NCBI GenBank assembly: GCA_009746045.1
Contig: RPFO01000123.1
Location: forward strand, 361,120-425,119
Source of the DNA: Mesostigma viride
Taxonomy: Eukaryota; Streptophyta; Mesostigmatophyceae; Mesostigmatales; Mesostigmataceae
Direction: 5' to 3'
Length of the DNA: 64,000 nt
The notes under the pieces were generated by a model, which saw nothing but the letters and a program-made list of their open reading frames with translations, had not been told where the DNA came from and made no database searches. A program made the translations under genes and the position numbers. Shown piece by piece: positions 43,200 to 52,894 of this stretch (positions are counted from its first letter, which is position 1; each line of letters begins with the position of its first letter).

Positions 43200-44340
43200 C
43201 GGGGTGAATGTAGGCAGTGCCTCCCAAGCACACAGTATTCACAACGTCCAACCACATTCCCACTCCCGCCGCTGATGTGCACCGGACTCCTGCCGCCACC
43301 GGCCCCTCCGCCACGCCGGCTAACCCTGGCAGTCAAGGTCTCCGCTTACCGGCTCACTGTGTGCCACCATACCTGCCACGAGCCCTTGCTGCACCAGACG
43401 ACTTGTACGACCCCAAACAAGTTAAGTGGACGGCATGCCGGCTAGGGCCCCCCGAAATTGCATGGGGTCTATAGTTGAATTGGCGTCCCATCTTGCTCAT
43501 GTTATTAGTGTTGGTAGTAGCTGTTGTTGATGTTGGTTGTTGCATGCTGTGAGTGGTGGATGTGGTAGGGTCCCCATTTCCAATGTTGCGACGCAAGCTT
43601 ATACACTGTCTTACTTTTCTCTGCTCCCTGTATACACGCCCTGCGGTCCCCTTGCGTCCCACCACCGACCACTCCCAACCAGCACCATGCACACCCCTTC
43701 CCAACCTGCATGTGCCCCTACTACCCGTATGTCTGTGACCACCAACTGCACTCGAGTAGCCCACATCCCTACTTGGCATCATCCGCCCCAACCACCACCC
43801 GCCACCCCGTACATAACGAACCCATCCCCCCCCCCATGCACTCACCAACTGTGCATTGCCCACCAGTCCCCTACCCCACCAAGCTGGCACCGACCAACCC
43901 CATCCCCCATAAACCACCCCTTTGTAACTGAGTCTTCCGCACCCCACATGCGCGACCAATCACCAACCCCACAGGCCCACACGTCCACCCCGCCGGCACA
44001 CCCAAGCAGCACCAACGGGGGGGGGGGAAGCACCCACCACCACCACCACCACACACACACACACACTACACCCGCACCCGCACAAACATTACCTTACGCC
44101 CTTCACGCCCACCCCTACTCCCCTCCCCCCAGTTCCCCTGAACCCACCCCGCCCCTCACCTCAGCCACACTAACCCCTGTGAGACTGCACCTCGACAACG
44201 GCTTCCCCCCCCACGGCACCCGGTCCACCACGTCCCCCTTCACCCGCCTACCTGTGACATGCTCCGCCTTGCCACAGCAATACGCCCAGCGCCCTCCCGG
44301 ACCTTGCCCCCCCCCCCCCCCCCCCCCCCCGCAGGCGCCT
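43200..44340. other. C-rich low-complexity region, no supported gene
   Basis: An open frame of 290 codons (43537-44409) is Pro/Thr/His-rich because the DNA is C- and CA-rich, including a CAC run near 44034 and 24 consecutive C at 44307-44330. I do not consider it coding. The poly-C tract can form a G-quadruplex on the opposite strand. Confidence 0.6.
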
Positions 44341-44428
44341 ACTTGTGATCGGCCACGAGCGTCCTCGCGGCCGCATCGCCGCCCAGTCGGACCTCCGTCT
44401 CAGCGCTAGCTATGGGCATCCGACCCAG

Positions 44429-44680
44429 CGTCTCCCACAATCTGCTGCTTGGAGACTTGGCGGCACCTCTTCTGCTCGGACACACCAAGCGGTTGTACTA
44501 ACGCGGGTGTCCCTTATGCGGCAACCTTCCATGCTCCGCTGCGTACCTTGTTGTCGTCTCCCACAATCTGGCTCTCCACTTCTCGGCGGAACATCGTTTG
44601 CTAGTAGGACACACCAAGCTGTTGTACCAACGCGGGTGTATCCAATGATGCAACCGTACATGTCCCCGTTGAGTATCTTT
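44429..44680 (+). repeat. Tandem duplication, 128-bp unit
   Basis: GTCTCCCACAATCTG starts both copies (44429 and 44557); GGACACACCAAG, GGTTGTAC/TGTTGTAC and AACGCGGGTGT recur in order with moderate divergence. Confidence 0.8.
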
Positions 44681-45067
44681 GTTTCTTGTATGTTTGTGAT
44701 GGCATGCTGTTCGATCAGTGCCCTGGCCCTCGGCCGTTTCCAAATCTCTGCTGCCCATGCACAGTTGCACATGCGGTGTGGGCAACAACAACAACAAGGT
44801 CAGACCAGCCTATGGATCCACTAATAATAACCCTGTCGGACCACCGGCGCGGGAATAATAAACTCAACTCAACTCAATGCCGCACATGGGCAGCAGAGAT
44901 TTAGAATAGGCCGAGGGCCAGAACACTGAACAGCATGCCATCACAAAACATACAAAGAAACACAGGTACTCAGCGGGGACAGGTACGGTTGCTTCATCAG
45001 ATACACTCGCGAACGCGTTGTAACTGCTGCCCATGTGCGGCCTTGAGTTTGAGTTTGAGTTTATTCC
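44677..45067. repeat. Inverted pair of LINE-like 3' tails
   Basis: 44677-44780 and 44877-44963 are inverted repeats (ATGTTTGTGATGGCATGCTG against its complement). Tails AATAATAAACTCAACTCAAC (44852, plus) and GAGTTTGAGTTTGAGTTTAT (45046, minus) are the typical short repetitive ends of a non-LTR element in opposite orientations. Confidence 0.65.
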
Positions 45068-45469
45068 TGGAGTTTTTGTAAACATCACCCGGTGATTTTT
45101 CACCCGGTGTGAAAGTGACAAAGTTGGCGCGGCGCGGCGCTCGAAGCACTAAGTGCCCAGAGGTGCTGGCCTAAGTCCAAAGTCCGTGGGTGCGTCGCAA
45201 CAAGCGTGACCGATTCATGGTCGCGTAAACTCACATGATGTGCATATCGGTTGTCGCGCACTGCGCAAGTTACAACCATTCCAAGACGGCCACCCATGTA
45301 GACGCTACTTGTAATGAAGTTTTAGTTACCATATTTCTAAAGCCACACTAGCACCTCCTTCTTCATCAAAGACATCTGCAAACTGACCAAAGCACACATA
45401 ATTTACTCTTCGCTGACGACAACGCACATGCTCAATGTGGGGGGTAGGGTTGGGTCGGAACTTACCGGT

Positions 45470-45720
45470 TTTAGCCCATCGTTACCACCGGGAACAGGTA
45501 CTTGCCCTCGGCTTAAAACCGGTACCGGTATCGGTTACCGGGCGAGGCAAATATCGGTACCGGTACTGGTTACCGTCGGTTACCGGTTACTACCGGTACC
45601 CAAAGGCATGCCGAACCTGTGAAGGCCGGCTAAAAGTCCAATCCTACTGTGCTAGTAGTACTCGTTACCATCGGTTACCGGTACCGATAACCGTCGGTTA
45701 CCGGTTACCGTTACCATATT
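45470..45720. repeat. GGTTACC/GGTACCG-rich repeat
   Basis: Dense, irregular copies of ACCGGTTACCG, GGTACCGGTA and related self-complementary words in two clusters (about 45510-45602 and 45660-45718). No coding signal. Confidence 0.75.
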
Positions 45721-45739
45721 GCAGCCAGATTCGGCTGGC

Positions 45740-46694
45740 GGACATCATCTATGCATGCAGACGACACCACCCTCTTCGAGGACACTGGGCACGTGCAGAC
45801 GTTGGCTTGACGGTGTCTGGCTATCGAGGCCCGCGCAGTGGGGCTTGAGGTCAGCAAGAAGACAGAGACTCTGGCGATTGGGCTCACTCACCCACCGCCC
45901 GCCCTCTTTCTCCTTGACGGCTCTCGAGTCCTGTATCGGGACCGTGTCAAGCTGCTGGGCAGCCTCCTCCCCAGCTGCGAGGCTGATGTGGACCACCGCA
46001 TCCCCCTCGCCTTCCTGTTCTCACGTATGGCGCCGAGACGTGGACCCTCACCGCCGACCTGGCCCGCAAGCTGGACGGCGCGGTCACCAGCATGCTGCGT
46101 TCCATTTTCAGAGTAGGATATGCTGCTCATGTCCGCAATGAGGACCTGTACCAGGGCATGCCCTATATCACCAGCACCATTAAGCAACGCCGCCTGCAGC
46201 TTGTAGGGCACCTCGCTCGCACCAACCAGGTAGACACCTCACGTGGCCCCCCCGCAGGACTGCGACCAGCCCAGCCTGGCCGGCACCTCCTGACGTGGGC
46301 TGGGCCTAGTGATGTTAGACGCCGCAAGGCCCGCACCTTCAAGGAACAGCTAGTAGAGGACATGGGGGGCCTCGGCCTCTCCGTGATTTGGAAGAAGATG
46401 ATGGACAAGGCCAAGTGGGCCCAGGTCATAGAGGACAATGAGCCCCCCCCAGTGGGGAAGCGCCCGCGTGTGCAATCCCGCGGGAGGCACGCCAGATAGC
46501 TCCCCCTCGGGCAGCGTGCGGCTGCCTAGATAGATGTTGTAGTTAGAATGCTGTTAGATAGATGTAGTATGTAGCCAATGTAGATAGATTAGACCGGTAG
46601 GAATGTTTGCACCCATCCATCCATCCATCCATCGGGGTTAATGCTCCGTGACTCCCCAACGGGAGCACGAGTCTAATTAATTAATTAATTAATC
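45740..46694 (+). mobile_element. 5'-truncated LINE: reverse transcriptase end, tail domain and 3' UTR
   Basis: It begins near the polymerase motif (HADDTTLFED, Asp-Asp at about 45760), followed by GLEVSKKTETLAIGLTH, LLDGSRVLYRDRVKLLG, YGAETWTLTADLARKLDG, MLRSIFRVGYAAHVRNEDLY and IKQRRLQLVGHLART, in the order found in the C-terminal half of LINE ORF2. The last 135 codons (46092-46499) are open to a stop. A one-base frame change lies between about 45950 and 46026. The 3' UTR has a CCAT run and ends in TAATTAAT repeats. No endonuclease or upstream RT is present, as expected for a truncated insertion. Confidence 0.85.
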
Positions 46695-46753
46695 CCCCTC
46701 GCCTGGCACGCTTTACGCCAATACCGGGCCCTCATGGCGCAAGCAACAATAAT

Positions 46754-46879
46754 CCACGAGCCACGAGCCACGAGCCACGAGCCACGAGCCACGAGCCACG
46801 AGCCACGAGCCACGAGCCACGAGCCACGAGCCACGAGCCACGAGCCACGAGCCACGAGCCACGAGCCACGAGCCACGAG
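46754..46879 (+). repeat. CCACGAG heptamer array, 18 units
   Basis: 126 bp of perfect CCACGAG. Repeat-derived frames are open on the minus strand. Confidence 0.95.
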
Positions 46880-47016
46880 GTAGCCATGGCTGACGGCGGA
46901 GCTCATAACTTCCACGTTTGAGCACCGAATTTCAGTCGGTCGTGAATATCACAATCGCTTCGTCTTTCTAAGACGCACATGCTGATATAATTTTCCGACG
47001 CGCTATTACGCAATAC

Positions 47017-47556
47017 ATGACGAGCAAACGCTCCTCGATGCAACGCAGCCTGGCGGCTGCGCTCGGCAATGAAAATACGTCTGCAGCTCCGGCTGCAGGT
47101 TCGCCCTCAGGTCCGGCAGGCAGCGGTGACACTAGTCGCGCACTGGTGGTCGCCCAGCCCCCTCCCGGGCTTCCTGCCTCGCCTTCAGCCTCGCCCGAGC
47201 CCAAACGCAGCCGCCCAACCAACCGAACCTATAGCTGGTCTGAGTACGACTTTGACTTTGATGAGTTATTTTCCACCTTCGACGTCAACAGACCCGGCTA
47301 TTTCGACAGGCCACACATCCGGATACTGGAGCTCCTGTTTTATGGGTCGCATGCCTCCCTTCTTGACCTGTGCGCCAGCGCCTGGCCAACCGACGCCACA
47401 AATGCTTCCGCAGCCAGTCTGACGGCCAGTTTCAGCTCCGCTCAGCTGACCTGTCTGGCTGGTCGCGACCGCGCCTTCAGCTTGCCGCACGCCAATACGC
47501 CGTATAATACGGTAAATACGCCGTATTATACAATACGGCGGGGTTTGGCGTACTAA
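47017..47556 (+). CDS. Hypothetical ORF, unsupported family
   Basis: 179 codons from an ATG. The N-terminal third is Ala/Ser/Pro-rich, then YSWSEYDFDFDELFSTFDVN and LELLFYGSHASLLDLCASAW look more protein-like. The last 25 codons run into the palindromic ATACG repeat cluster, so the end is doubtful. I recognise no domain. It might be the first exon of a gene, or chance. Confidence 0.25.
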   Translation: MTSKRSSMQRSLAAALGNENTSAAPAAGSPSGPAGSGDTSRALVVAQPPPGLPASPSASPEPKRSRPTNRTYSWSEYDFDFDELFSTFDVNRPGYFDRPHIRILELLFYGSHASLLDLCASAWPTDATNASAASLTASFSSAQLTCLAGRDRAFSLPHANTPYNTVNTPYYTIRRGLAY

Positions 47557-47640
47557 CGTACTAGAAATACGCGTATTGCATTCTCAACGCAAATACGGCG
47601 CATAATACGTATTTTTCGCGTATTATACAGCGCCCGGCAC
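47494..47640. repeat. Palindromic ATACGCCGTAT/AATACGG cluster
   Basis: Repeated words ATACGCCGTAT, GTATAATACGG, CGTATTATAC and CGCGTATT occur in both orientations within 150 bp and could fold into hairpins. Confidence 0.7.
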
Positions 47641-47877
47641 CGGAATTTGGCGCCAGAGCTAGTTTTGGCGTAGCTCATGCAGCCGACAGCCTTGCGCGCC
47701 AAAAGTAACCGCCGGTACCGAAGCTGAGGCCTGAGGCCGAACACTACACATGCAAAAGGTGCTGCTGCCTGTGTACCGGGCAGTTTGATAGCACAGTGCT
47801 GGCATTTACTAGCTGCATGGAAAGTAGAGCAATGGTGCACGGTCGAGGCAAGGAACCTGACCTCGGAATAAACTACG

Positions 47878-48155
47878 ATGACATGTCAAGAGTCGAAGTA
47901 CGAAGTGGCCCGAGCACGACATCTTGCTAGCTTGGAGCTAGATGATGATGCCGATAACAATGACGGTGGGGACGAGGAGCCTACTGGCCCCGACAACAGT
48001 GGGGACGAGGGGGATGGTGATGCAAAGCGGGCCAAGGCTGCCGTTTGGGAGTTCGTCAAGAAGGAGCGCATTGTAGTGAACGGCCTGCTGACGAACAACT
48101 ACAAGCAATCCTGCCTTCAGTGCGGCATTACCTGGAAGGGGAGCGCCACTAGGGC
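47878..48155 (+). pseudogene. BED-type zinc-finger gene, 5' part, interrupted by LTR element
   Basis: Starts MTCQESKYEVARARHLASLE, then an acidic Asp/Glu/Gly stretch, a WEFVKKE segment and the first zinc ligands SCLQCGITWKGSATR. The frame is cut at codon 92-93 by the element at 48156-55985 and continues in frame after it (second part at 55986-56249). The whole pattern, Cys-x2-Cys, then a His about 14 residues on and a Cys in VKPCPNPP, resembles BED-like fingers of hAT-type transposases and their domesticated relatives, which bind DNA. The locus would encode about 178 residues without the insertion. It may be only the N-terminal part of a larger gene, as no dimerisation domain is seen. Confidence 0.7.
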
Positions 48156-48768
48156 AGTTAACGTAAAGGATTTACGTTAGATGGATAGAGATTGTTACGC
48201 TCTTTCCAACGGCACCTTGAACGCCTCATTTGGTTACGGGACGTAAAAGTTATGACGTTTCCTAGGCTGTGCCGACAGTACCCGGCGCGCCACTGTGGGC
48301 GCGTACGGACACAGGATGTACAAGTGTCACTTTGATAGTCCGCAGGACGTTGACAGGACTTGTACAGGACTTGATGGTCAATTGATAGGTAGGCGTGCTG
48401 TAGCGCGCCAGGACCTATGAGACAATTGATGCTGAGTAGTGTACGGATAGGTCCACAGGACTAGCCGTATGGACAATTGATAGATCTGCGCGCCAAAGGC
48501 GTGCCAGAGTCTGTGTAATCAATTGATTGACAGTTCAGCTGTGACAGTGCAGCTGAATACTTGGACGCGTCCCTAGCAAGCTATATGTGTGACTTGGTCG
48601 CACCGGGACGCTAGCTCTTGCGTGCACGCTCTCTTGGTACACGACCCTGTCGTCTGTGCTACGTGCAGTCTCGGACTGACGTGACTTACGTCTGTGTTTG
48701 CTCATTATAATAAAGGCAACTTTCCTGCAAGAGCCATGGATTCCCTCGGGGTAAACTCTCATTCAACT
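48156..48768 (+). repeat. 5' LTR of the copia-like element
   Basis: 613 bp, about 98 percent like 55370-55985. Short internal inverted words include GTCAATTGATAG / CAATTGATTGAC. A TTATAATAAAGG box at 48707-48718 may be a TATA-like or polyadenylation signal. Confidence 0.9.
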
Positions 48769-48795
48769 CGTATTACAATCTTCGTACCAAGAAAA

Positions 48796-49581
48796 ATGCC
48801 GGACTCGATGGAGTTCCGCATTCCGAGGGATTCTGAAATTTTGGGCAGTCCAGCGGACATCGCCGAATCTCCGGCTGGTCCTTCGACGACTCCTGTTCGT
48901 GAAGATCGTCCGGTTCTTAATCCGGCGTGGCAGCGTGTTGTTGACCAGGCGGTAGCGTCCAGTGCGGAGCTACGCGCTCAGCAGCAGGCACTGCTGCAAA
49001 ACCTACGACTGCCGCCCCCGCCTCCGCAACCTTCGATTGTTTCGGGGTTTCGCGATTACCTTGATTCCATTCGAGCTTTGCTCGCGGACTTCGAGGTCCA
49101 TACCCGGGCGGGGTTGCAAGCGCCCAGCGCGGTTGCCGAGGTCTCTGAGGAGATCGACAACGCGGTTTCATCGCTTACAGGTTACCAGCGCAATCTCGCT
49201 AACTGGCTGTCGGTTCGTTCGGGCGTCATTCCGACGATTACGACCAACCTGTTTCAAGACCTTGCGATTCTGCAGTTGCTGTCGCGAGGCTTCCGGACGC
49301 GTGAGCGGCAATTGCTGCTCAATCTTGTCGCGTTCTTGTCTGCATTGCGAGAGTGGGCGCCGGACGGGTGGGATTTTCTAACGATTCTTACCAACCCGCT
49401 CCGCATCGTCACCCGCCGCCGTCGTCGCCGCATTGATCCGGTGACGGGACGTCGGTTGGACCCCATCGTCATCGAAACTCCGGTGACGATTGAGGTTGGG
49501 CAAGGCCAGGAGGCGCCTGCGCCTGTCGCCAACGATCCAATTTACGACTACGACTACTGCGATTTTCGTGGTCTCGACTGA
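48796..49581 (+). CDS. Unknown ORF between 5' LTR and gag of the copia-like element
   Basis: 261 codons from the ATG at 48796 (the frame is also open back into the LTR). The protein has an Ala/Gln-rich helix, PPPPPQP, a long helical middle (for example YQRNLANWLSVRSGV, FQDLAILQLLSRGF), the basic run RRRRRR and an acidic, Tyr-rich end. Its base and codon composition (GC-rich third positions with many CG) differs clearly from the AT-richer gag-pol that follows. I do not recognise a family. Copia elements normally start with gag here, so this is either a divergent capsid gene or a captured ORF. Confidence 0.6.
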   Translation: MPDSMEFRIPRDSEILGSPADIAESPAGPSTTPVREDRPVLNPAWQRVVDQAVASSAELRAQQQALLQNLRLPPPPPQPSIVSGFRDYLDSIRALLADFEVHTRAGLQAPSAVAEVSEEIDNAVSSLTGYQRNLANWLSVRSGVIPTITTNLFQDLAILQLLSRGFRTRERQLLLNLVAFLSALREWAPDGWDFLTILTNPLRIVTRRRRRRIDPVTGRRLDPIVIETPVTIEVGQGQEAPAPVANDPIYDYDYCDFRGLD

Positions 49582-49703
49582 ATTCGGCATGGTGGCGCGG
49601 TCGGCACCGGGGCAGGCGGCTTTTTGACAGATTGTACATATCTACCTGTCTTTTGTTTTCCAGCTGCTTAGCTCAGGGCCATACACAGCTAGTGTAGTTT
49701 ACC

Positions 49704-50940
49704 ATGGCTGAGGGACGCCGTAGCAAGGGCCTAGCCAGTGGGAATAATAATGGGGGTGCTGGTAGCGGGACCGCTCACGTAGATGACGTGGGGGTTACCG
49801 GCGAGATTACCAATGTACCTTTAATAATAATACACATGCTGTTCTGGATATGACTCACCACTCAGGGCTTATTAATTGTTAATCAGCTGCAACCTGTCAC
49901 TCAGACTCAAGCCAAGCAGGCTGAGGAGTTTGTGGAAGGACTAGAGGGGTTTCCAAGTTTGTACGGGGGTACAAACTATATCAGATCTGGATAGGCAGCC
50001 AGACTTTTGGCAAGTGCACAGATCAGATTAAAGACCTACTAGAGAGTGCAAGAAGGCCAACAAGGCCTGGGCAGTCTATGTAGCTGAGCTGAAGGAGCTG
50101 CTAGAAGACAGCGCAAGAAGTGGGGATCCATTGGCAGGACAAATACCAAGGGTGGGAGGTCAAGGGGACCTCATCCAGAACTTCCTTAACTATTGTAAAA
50201 TGGTTGAGGAGGGCAGGGCTCACGGCTTCAACGTGGCAGACATAGCCCTGACAAACTGGCTCAAGGTTTCTGGGCTGGACAAGGCAACACGTGGCTCTTT
50301 AAAGGTCATGTGTGCCCCACACTCTACCCTCAAGGCCTACAAGGTCATAATCAAACAAGCACTCGAGGCAGAGGAGCTGTTTGAGGGTGGAATGCCAGCT
50401 GTGAAGGCTACCCACGCAGGTGGGCGTGCCCAGGGGGGCTCCAAGACGTCTGAGGCTGACAGAAGCCAAGGAGGACGTGGGGCAACCACAACAAGCGGAA
50501 GGCCAACCATTCACCCGACCCTGACGGGCAATCACATGCCAAGTCGGTGTTCAGGAGGGTGGGTGGTAAGCCCAGGCAGGGTAACGCGCCTGACAACGGG
50601 GGGGGGCCAGGGCAAGTCAAAGATCCAGTGCTACCTGTGCAAGGGGTGGGGGCACATCAAGAAGGAGTGTCCCAGCTTCAAGAAGACCCAGGGCCAGGGC
50701 AGCAACAAGAAAAACAACAACAAAACAACAACAACAAGTCCCAGGCAGGCCAGCCTTCAAAGGGCAGTCAGCAAGAAGACAACAAGGAGCAGTGACTGTC
50801 TGAGGCAACCCCTACACACCTTAATTCACCCAAGGGGGAGGCCAGGTGCTCCAATGCAGATTTTATATCTGGGCAACAAGAGGGTGATCTCCAGGTTCAT
50901 GGTGGCCCCAGGTCACCTGGAGAGGTACAGGTTCCTATGA
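49704..50940 (+). pseudogene. gag of the copia-like element, broken N-terminal part
   Basis: A start MAEGRRSKGLASGNNNGG at 49704 is followed by stops and frame changes (a gag-like LEGFPSLYGGTNYIRSG near 49945). From 50131 a 269-codon frame is open: a helical gag C-terminal part, a Gly/Arg-rich linker and the CCHC knuckle CYLCKGWGHIKKEC (50629-50670), then a Lys/Asn/Gln-rich tail. The stop TGA overlaps the ATG of the integrase frame (ATGA, 50937-50940). Function if intact: particle formation and RNA binding. Confidence 0.75.
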
Positions 50941-52310
50941 AGACGTCCTTGACAGCTGGTGCAGCTGTAAGAATGTCTGACCCCATGCATCCTCGTGCTG
51001 GGCACGAGGGTGGACCTCTCATTTTGAGAGAAACCAATGTACAACCACAGAGGGGTGTGAAGGCCTCTGGTGGTATGCATGTGGTCCCTGCTGGCGGTCC
51101 AGGTGTTGGGCATGAGCAGGGTGACTCAGACTCTGAGTCAGAACAGGATGGAAGTCAGCATGGTGATGCTGGACAACCTGACAGCACAGTCCTGACTGTG
51201 CCAGGGACTGCTTCCTCTGTGTACCAGGAGTTGGGTGCCCGAATCCACAACATGTTTGGGCATGCCACTTCTCTGTCAAACAACTTTGCCTTCCGTATGG
51301 GCAGGGCACCCCTTCTTAAGGCGTGTCAGCAAGCTGCCTCACGGTGTAAGTGCCAGTTGTCCTCCAACAAGCCCAGGAAATCACATGCCAAAGCTCTACC
51401 TCAGAGCATTGGTGATCTGCAGTGTGATATCCAACACATCAGGGGCATGCAACTGTTGGTGTGCGTGGACAGGTACACAAAATACAAGGTGCTGGAGCAT
51501 TTACCTTCTATGAAGAACAGGTACTTGCTGGCTGCCCTGCAGAATGTAAGAGCCAAGTTTCCTACCACAAGGATCCAGGTGGACATGCAGTTTCAGCATC
51601 TCAAGGGTGATCCCACCCTTCCTGAGTTGCTGGTTACACCTAGGGAGGCTCATGGGCAGCAGGGTGCTATAGAGAGGGCAATCCAGGAGGTCAAGAAATT
51701 GATCATCTCTGAAGACTGGGTACCCTTGTCTGCACCTGCACTTGTCAGGAGTGCATGGCTGAGGAACGTGGAGCAGCAGCTGAACAGCAGGGTTAACTTC
51801 TACTATGATGGAGTTGCTGTCAGCCCAATGGGTCTATATCATGGCCTGTGCCCACCACATGTGCTGGAGGGCTGGAAACATGCTGCACATGTCACCTTTG
51901 CCAAGCTGAGGGAGAAGGACCGGGGTTGGAAGATGCTGGAGCCACAAGTGGGTCAGAAGGTCCTAGCTTGGAAGGAACCTAGCCTTTATGGCAAACGTGG
52001 TAGCTGGAGTCCTGGGGTGGTTACCCAGGTTGATGAAGCTAGCCACGCATGCTTGGTCAGCATGGAGGACGAACCAAAGCATGTGCACCGGCTGAGTTGG
52101 TCATATGTCAAGCCTAACCTGATGAATGAGGGCAGTCAGGCACAAGGCTCACAGGACTGCAGGATTTTCAGGTCCCAAGTGACATCACTGATGCAACGAC
52201 CACATCTGTTGCAGGGGAATCTGTCAGCCCTGGCCAGGTTGCAGAGGTACCTGTTGAACAGGCTGCAAGGTCAACAGCTGGGGAGTCAACTGTCAAGCCC
52301 AAGGCTCTAA
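50937..52310 (+). CDS. Integrase of the copia-like element
   Basis: 457 codons. After about 100 unstructured residues, the HHCC finger is HNMFGH...CQQAASRCKC (about 51246-51350), the catalytic triad is D in LQCDIQHIRG, D in QVDMQF and E in GAIERAIQEVK (about 51420-51690), and the C-terminal region has a small beta-rich module (LAWKEPSLYGKRGSWSPGVV) that resembles a GPY/chromodomain-like part. No DTG or DSG protease motif occurs between the gag knuckle and the finger, where copia elements normally have it. The frame is -1 relative to gag. Confidence 0.82.
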   Translation: MKTSLTAGAAVRMSDPMHPRAGHEGGPLILRETNVQPQRGVKASGGMHVVPAGGPGVGHEQGDSDSESEQDGSQHGDAGQPDSTVLTVPGTASSVYQELGARIHNMFGHATSLSNNFAFRMGRAPLLKACQQAASRCKCQLSSNKPRKSHAKALPQSIGDLQCDIQHIRGMQLLVCVDRYTKYKVLEHLPSMKNRYLLAALQNVRAKFPTTRIQVDMQFQHLKGDPTLPELLVTPREAHGQQGAIERAIQEVKKLIISEDWVPLSAPALVRSAWLRNVEQQLNSRVNFYYDGVAVSPMGLYHGLCPPHVLEGWKHAAHVTFAKLREKDRGWKMLEPQVGQKVLAWKEPSLYGKRGSWSPGVVTQVDEASHACLVSMEDEPKHVHRLSWSYVKPNLMNEGSQAQGSQDCRIFRSQVTSLMQRPHLLQGNLSALARLQRYLLNRLQGQQLGSQLSSPRL

Positions 52311-52330
52311 CCAAGCCCAGGGGGACAAGT

Positions 52331-52894
52331 TTGGCTGGATTAATTGGGGCTCTGCAAAGGGCCAAGAAGCAGCCCAAGGTAGCCAAGCTCAGGTGGCATG
52401 GCAATCTGGGGCTGGACACTGCCTTAGAGGTAGACACTAATTCTCAGGTTTCCATCATTGGGACCAGAGCTGCAGCAGGGTACAGCATGACTGAACCCAG
52501 CTATCAGTTTGTGTCTGACTTCAGTGGCGGGGTACACGTGAAGGTACTGGGTGAGGTATCCATTCCTATCCTTGGACAGGACACTGCTTTTTGTGTCTTG
52601 GAGGGCTATCAGGGACCTGCTCTTCTGGGGCAGAATTTCCTATGCCAGGATGGGGTAGTGATCACGTCCTCTCTCCTGACTAAGGAAGGGGCTGGTCAGG
52701 TCCCACTGATTAATTTCAGGACCACTCACCTATCACGTGCAGTAACCAGGACGGTTAAGCGTGTGCAAGTGTGCCAGGGGCAGGAGCCCTTGGTTGATGA
52801 CCTCATATTGCCAGCTGCTAGTCATCCAAGCAGTTTGGGCATTGGTCCTCACTCACTTGCTGGACACAGCCCTATAACTACCAAGGCCTGGTGA
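52331..52894 (+). CDS. Retropepsin-like protease domain of the copia-like element
   Basis: About 187 codons, -1 relative to integrase. LEVDTNSQVSIIG (about 52425-52463) matches the active-site pattern DTGAxxSxI, with Asn-Ser replacing Gly-Ala; VKVLGEVSIPIL and GPALLGQNFL match the second half of a retropepsin (LGxDFL). The domain sits after integrase and before RT, not between Gag and integrase. The first codon is a non-ATG, so translation must come from frameshifting or the frame break is a defect. Confidence 0.65.
   Translation: MAGLIGALQRAKKQPKVAKLRWHGNLGLDTALEVDTNSQVSIIGTRAAAGYSMTEPSYQFVSDFSGGVHVKVLGEVSIPILGQDTAFCVLEGYQGPALLGQNFLCQDGVVITSSLLTKEGAGQVPLINFRTTHLSRAVTRTVKRVQVCQGQEPLVDDLILPAASHPSSLGIGPHSLAGHSPITTKAW

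Larger units (their letters stand above)
41015..43200. other. Intergenic DNA, no supported protein gene
   Basis: Short ORFs only. Two pieces carry tRNA B-box-like sequences (GGGTTCGAACC near 41893 and CAGTTCGATTCCGG near 42287). A cluster of GCCGGC palindromes lies at 42486-42608. Confidence 0.55.

Noticed and set aside
43537-44409. A 290-codon Pro/Thr/His-rich protein
   Set aside because: It follows from C- and CA-rich low-complexity DNA, including a 24-C run, and has no domain.
48535-48762. Small ORFs within the LTRs of the copia-like element as genes
   Set aside because: They overlap the duplicated LTRs, are short and differ between the two copies by indels.
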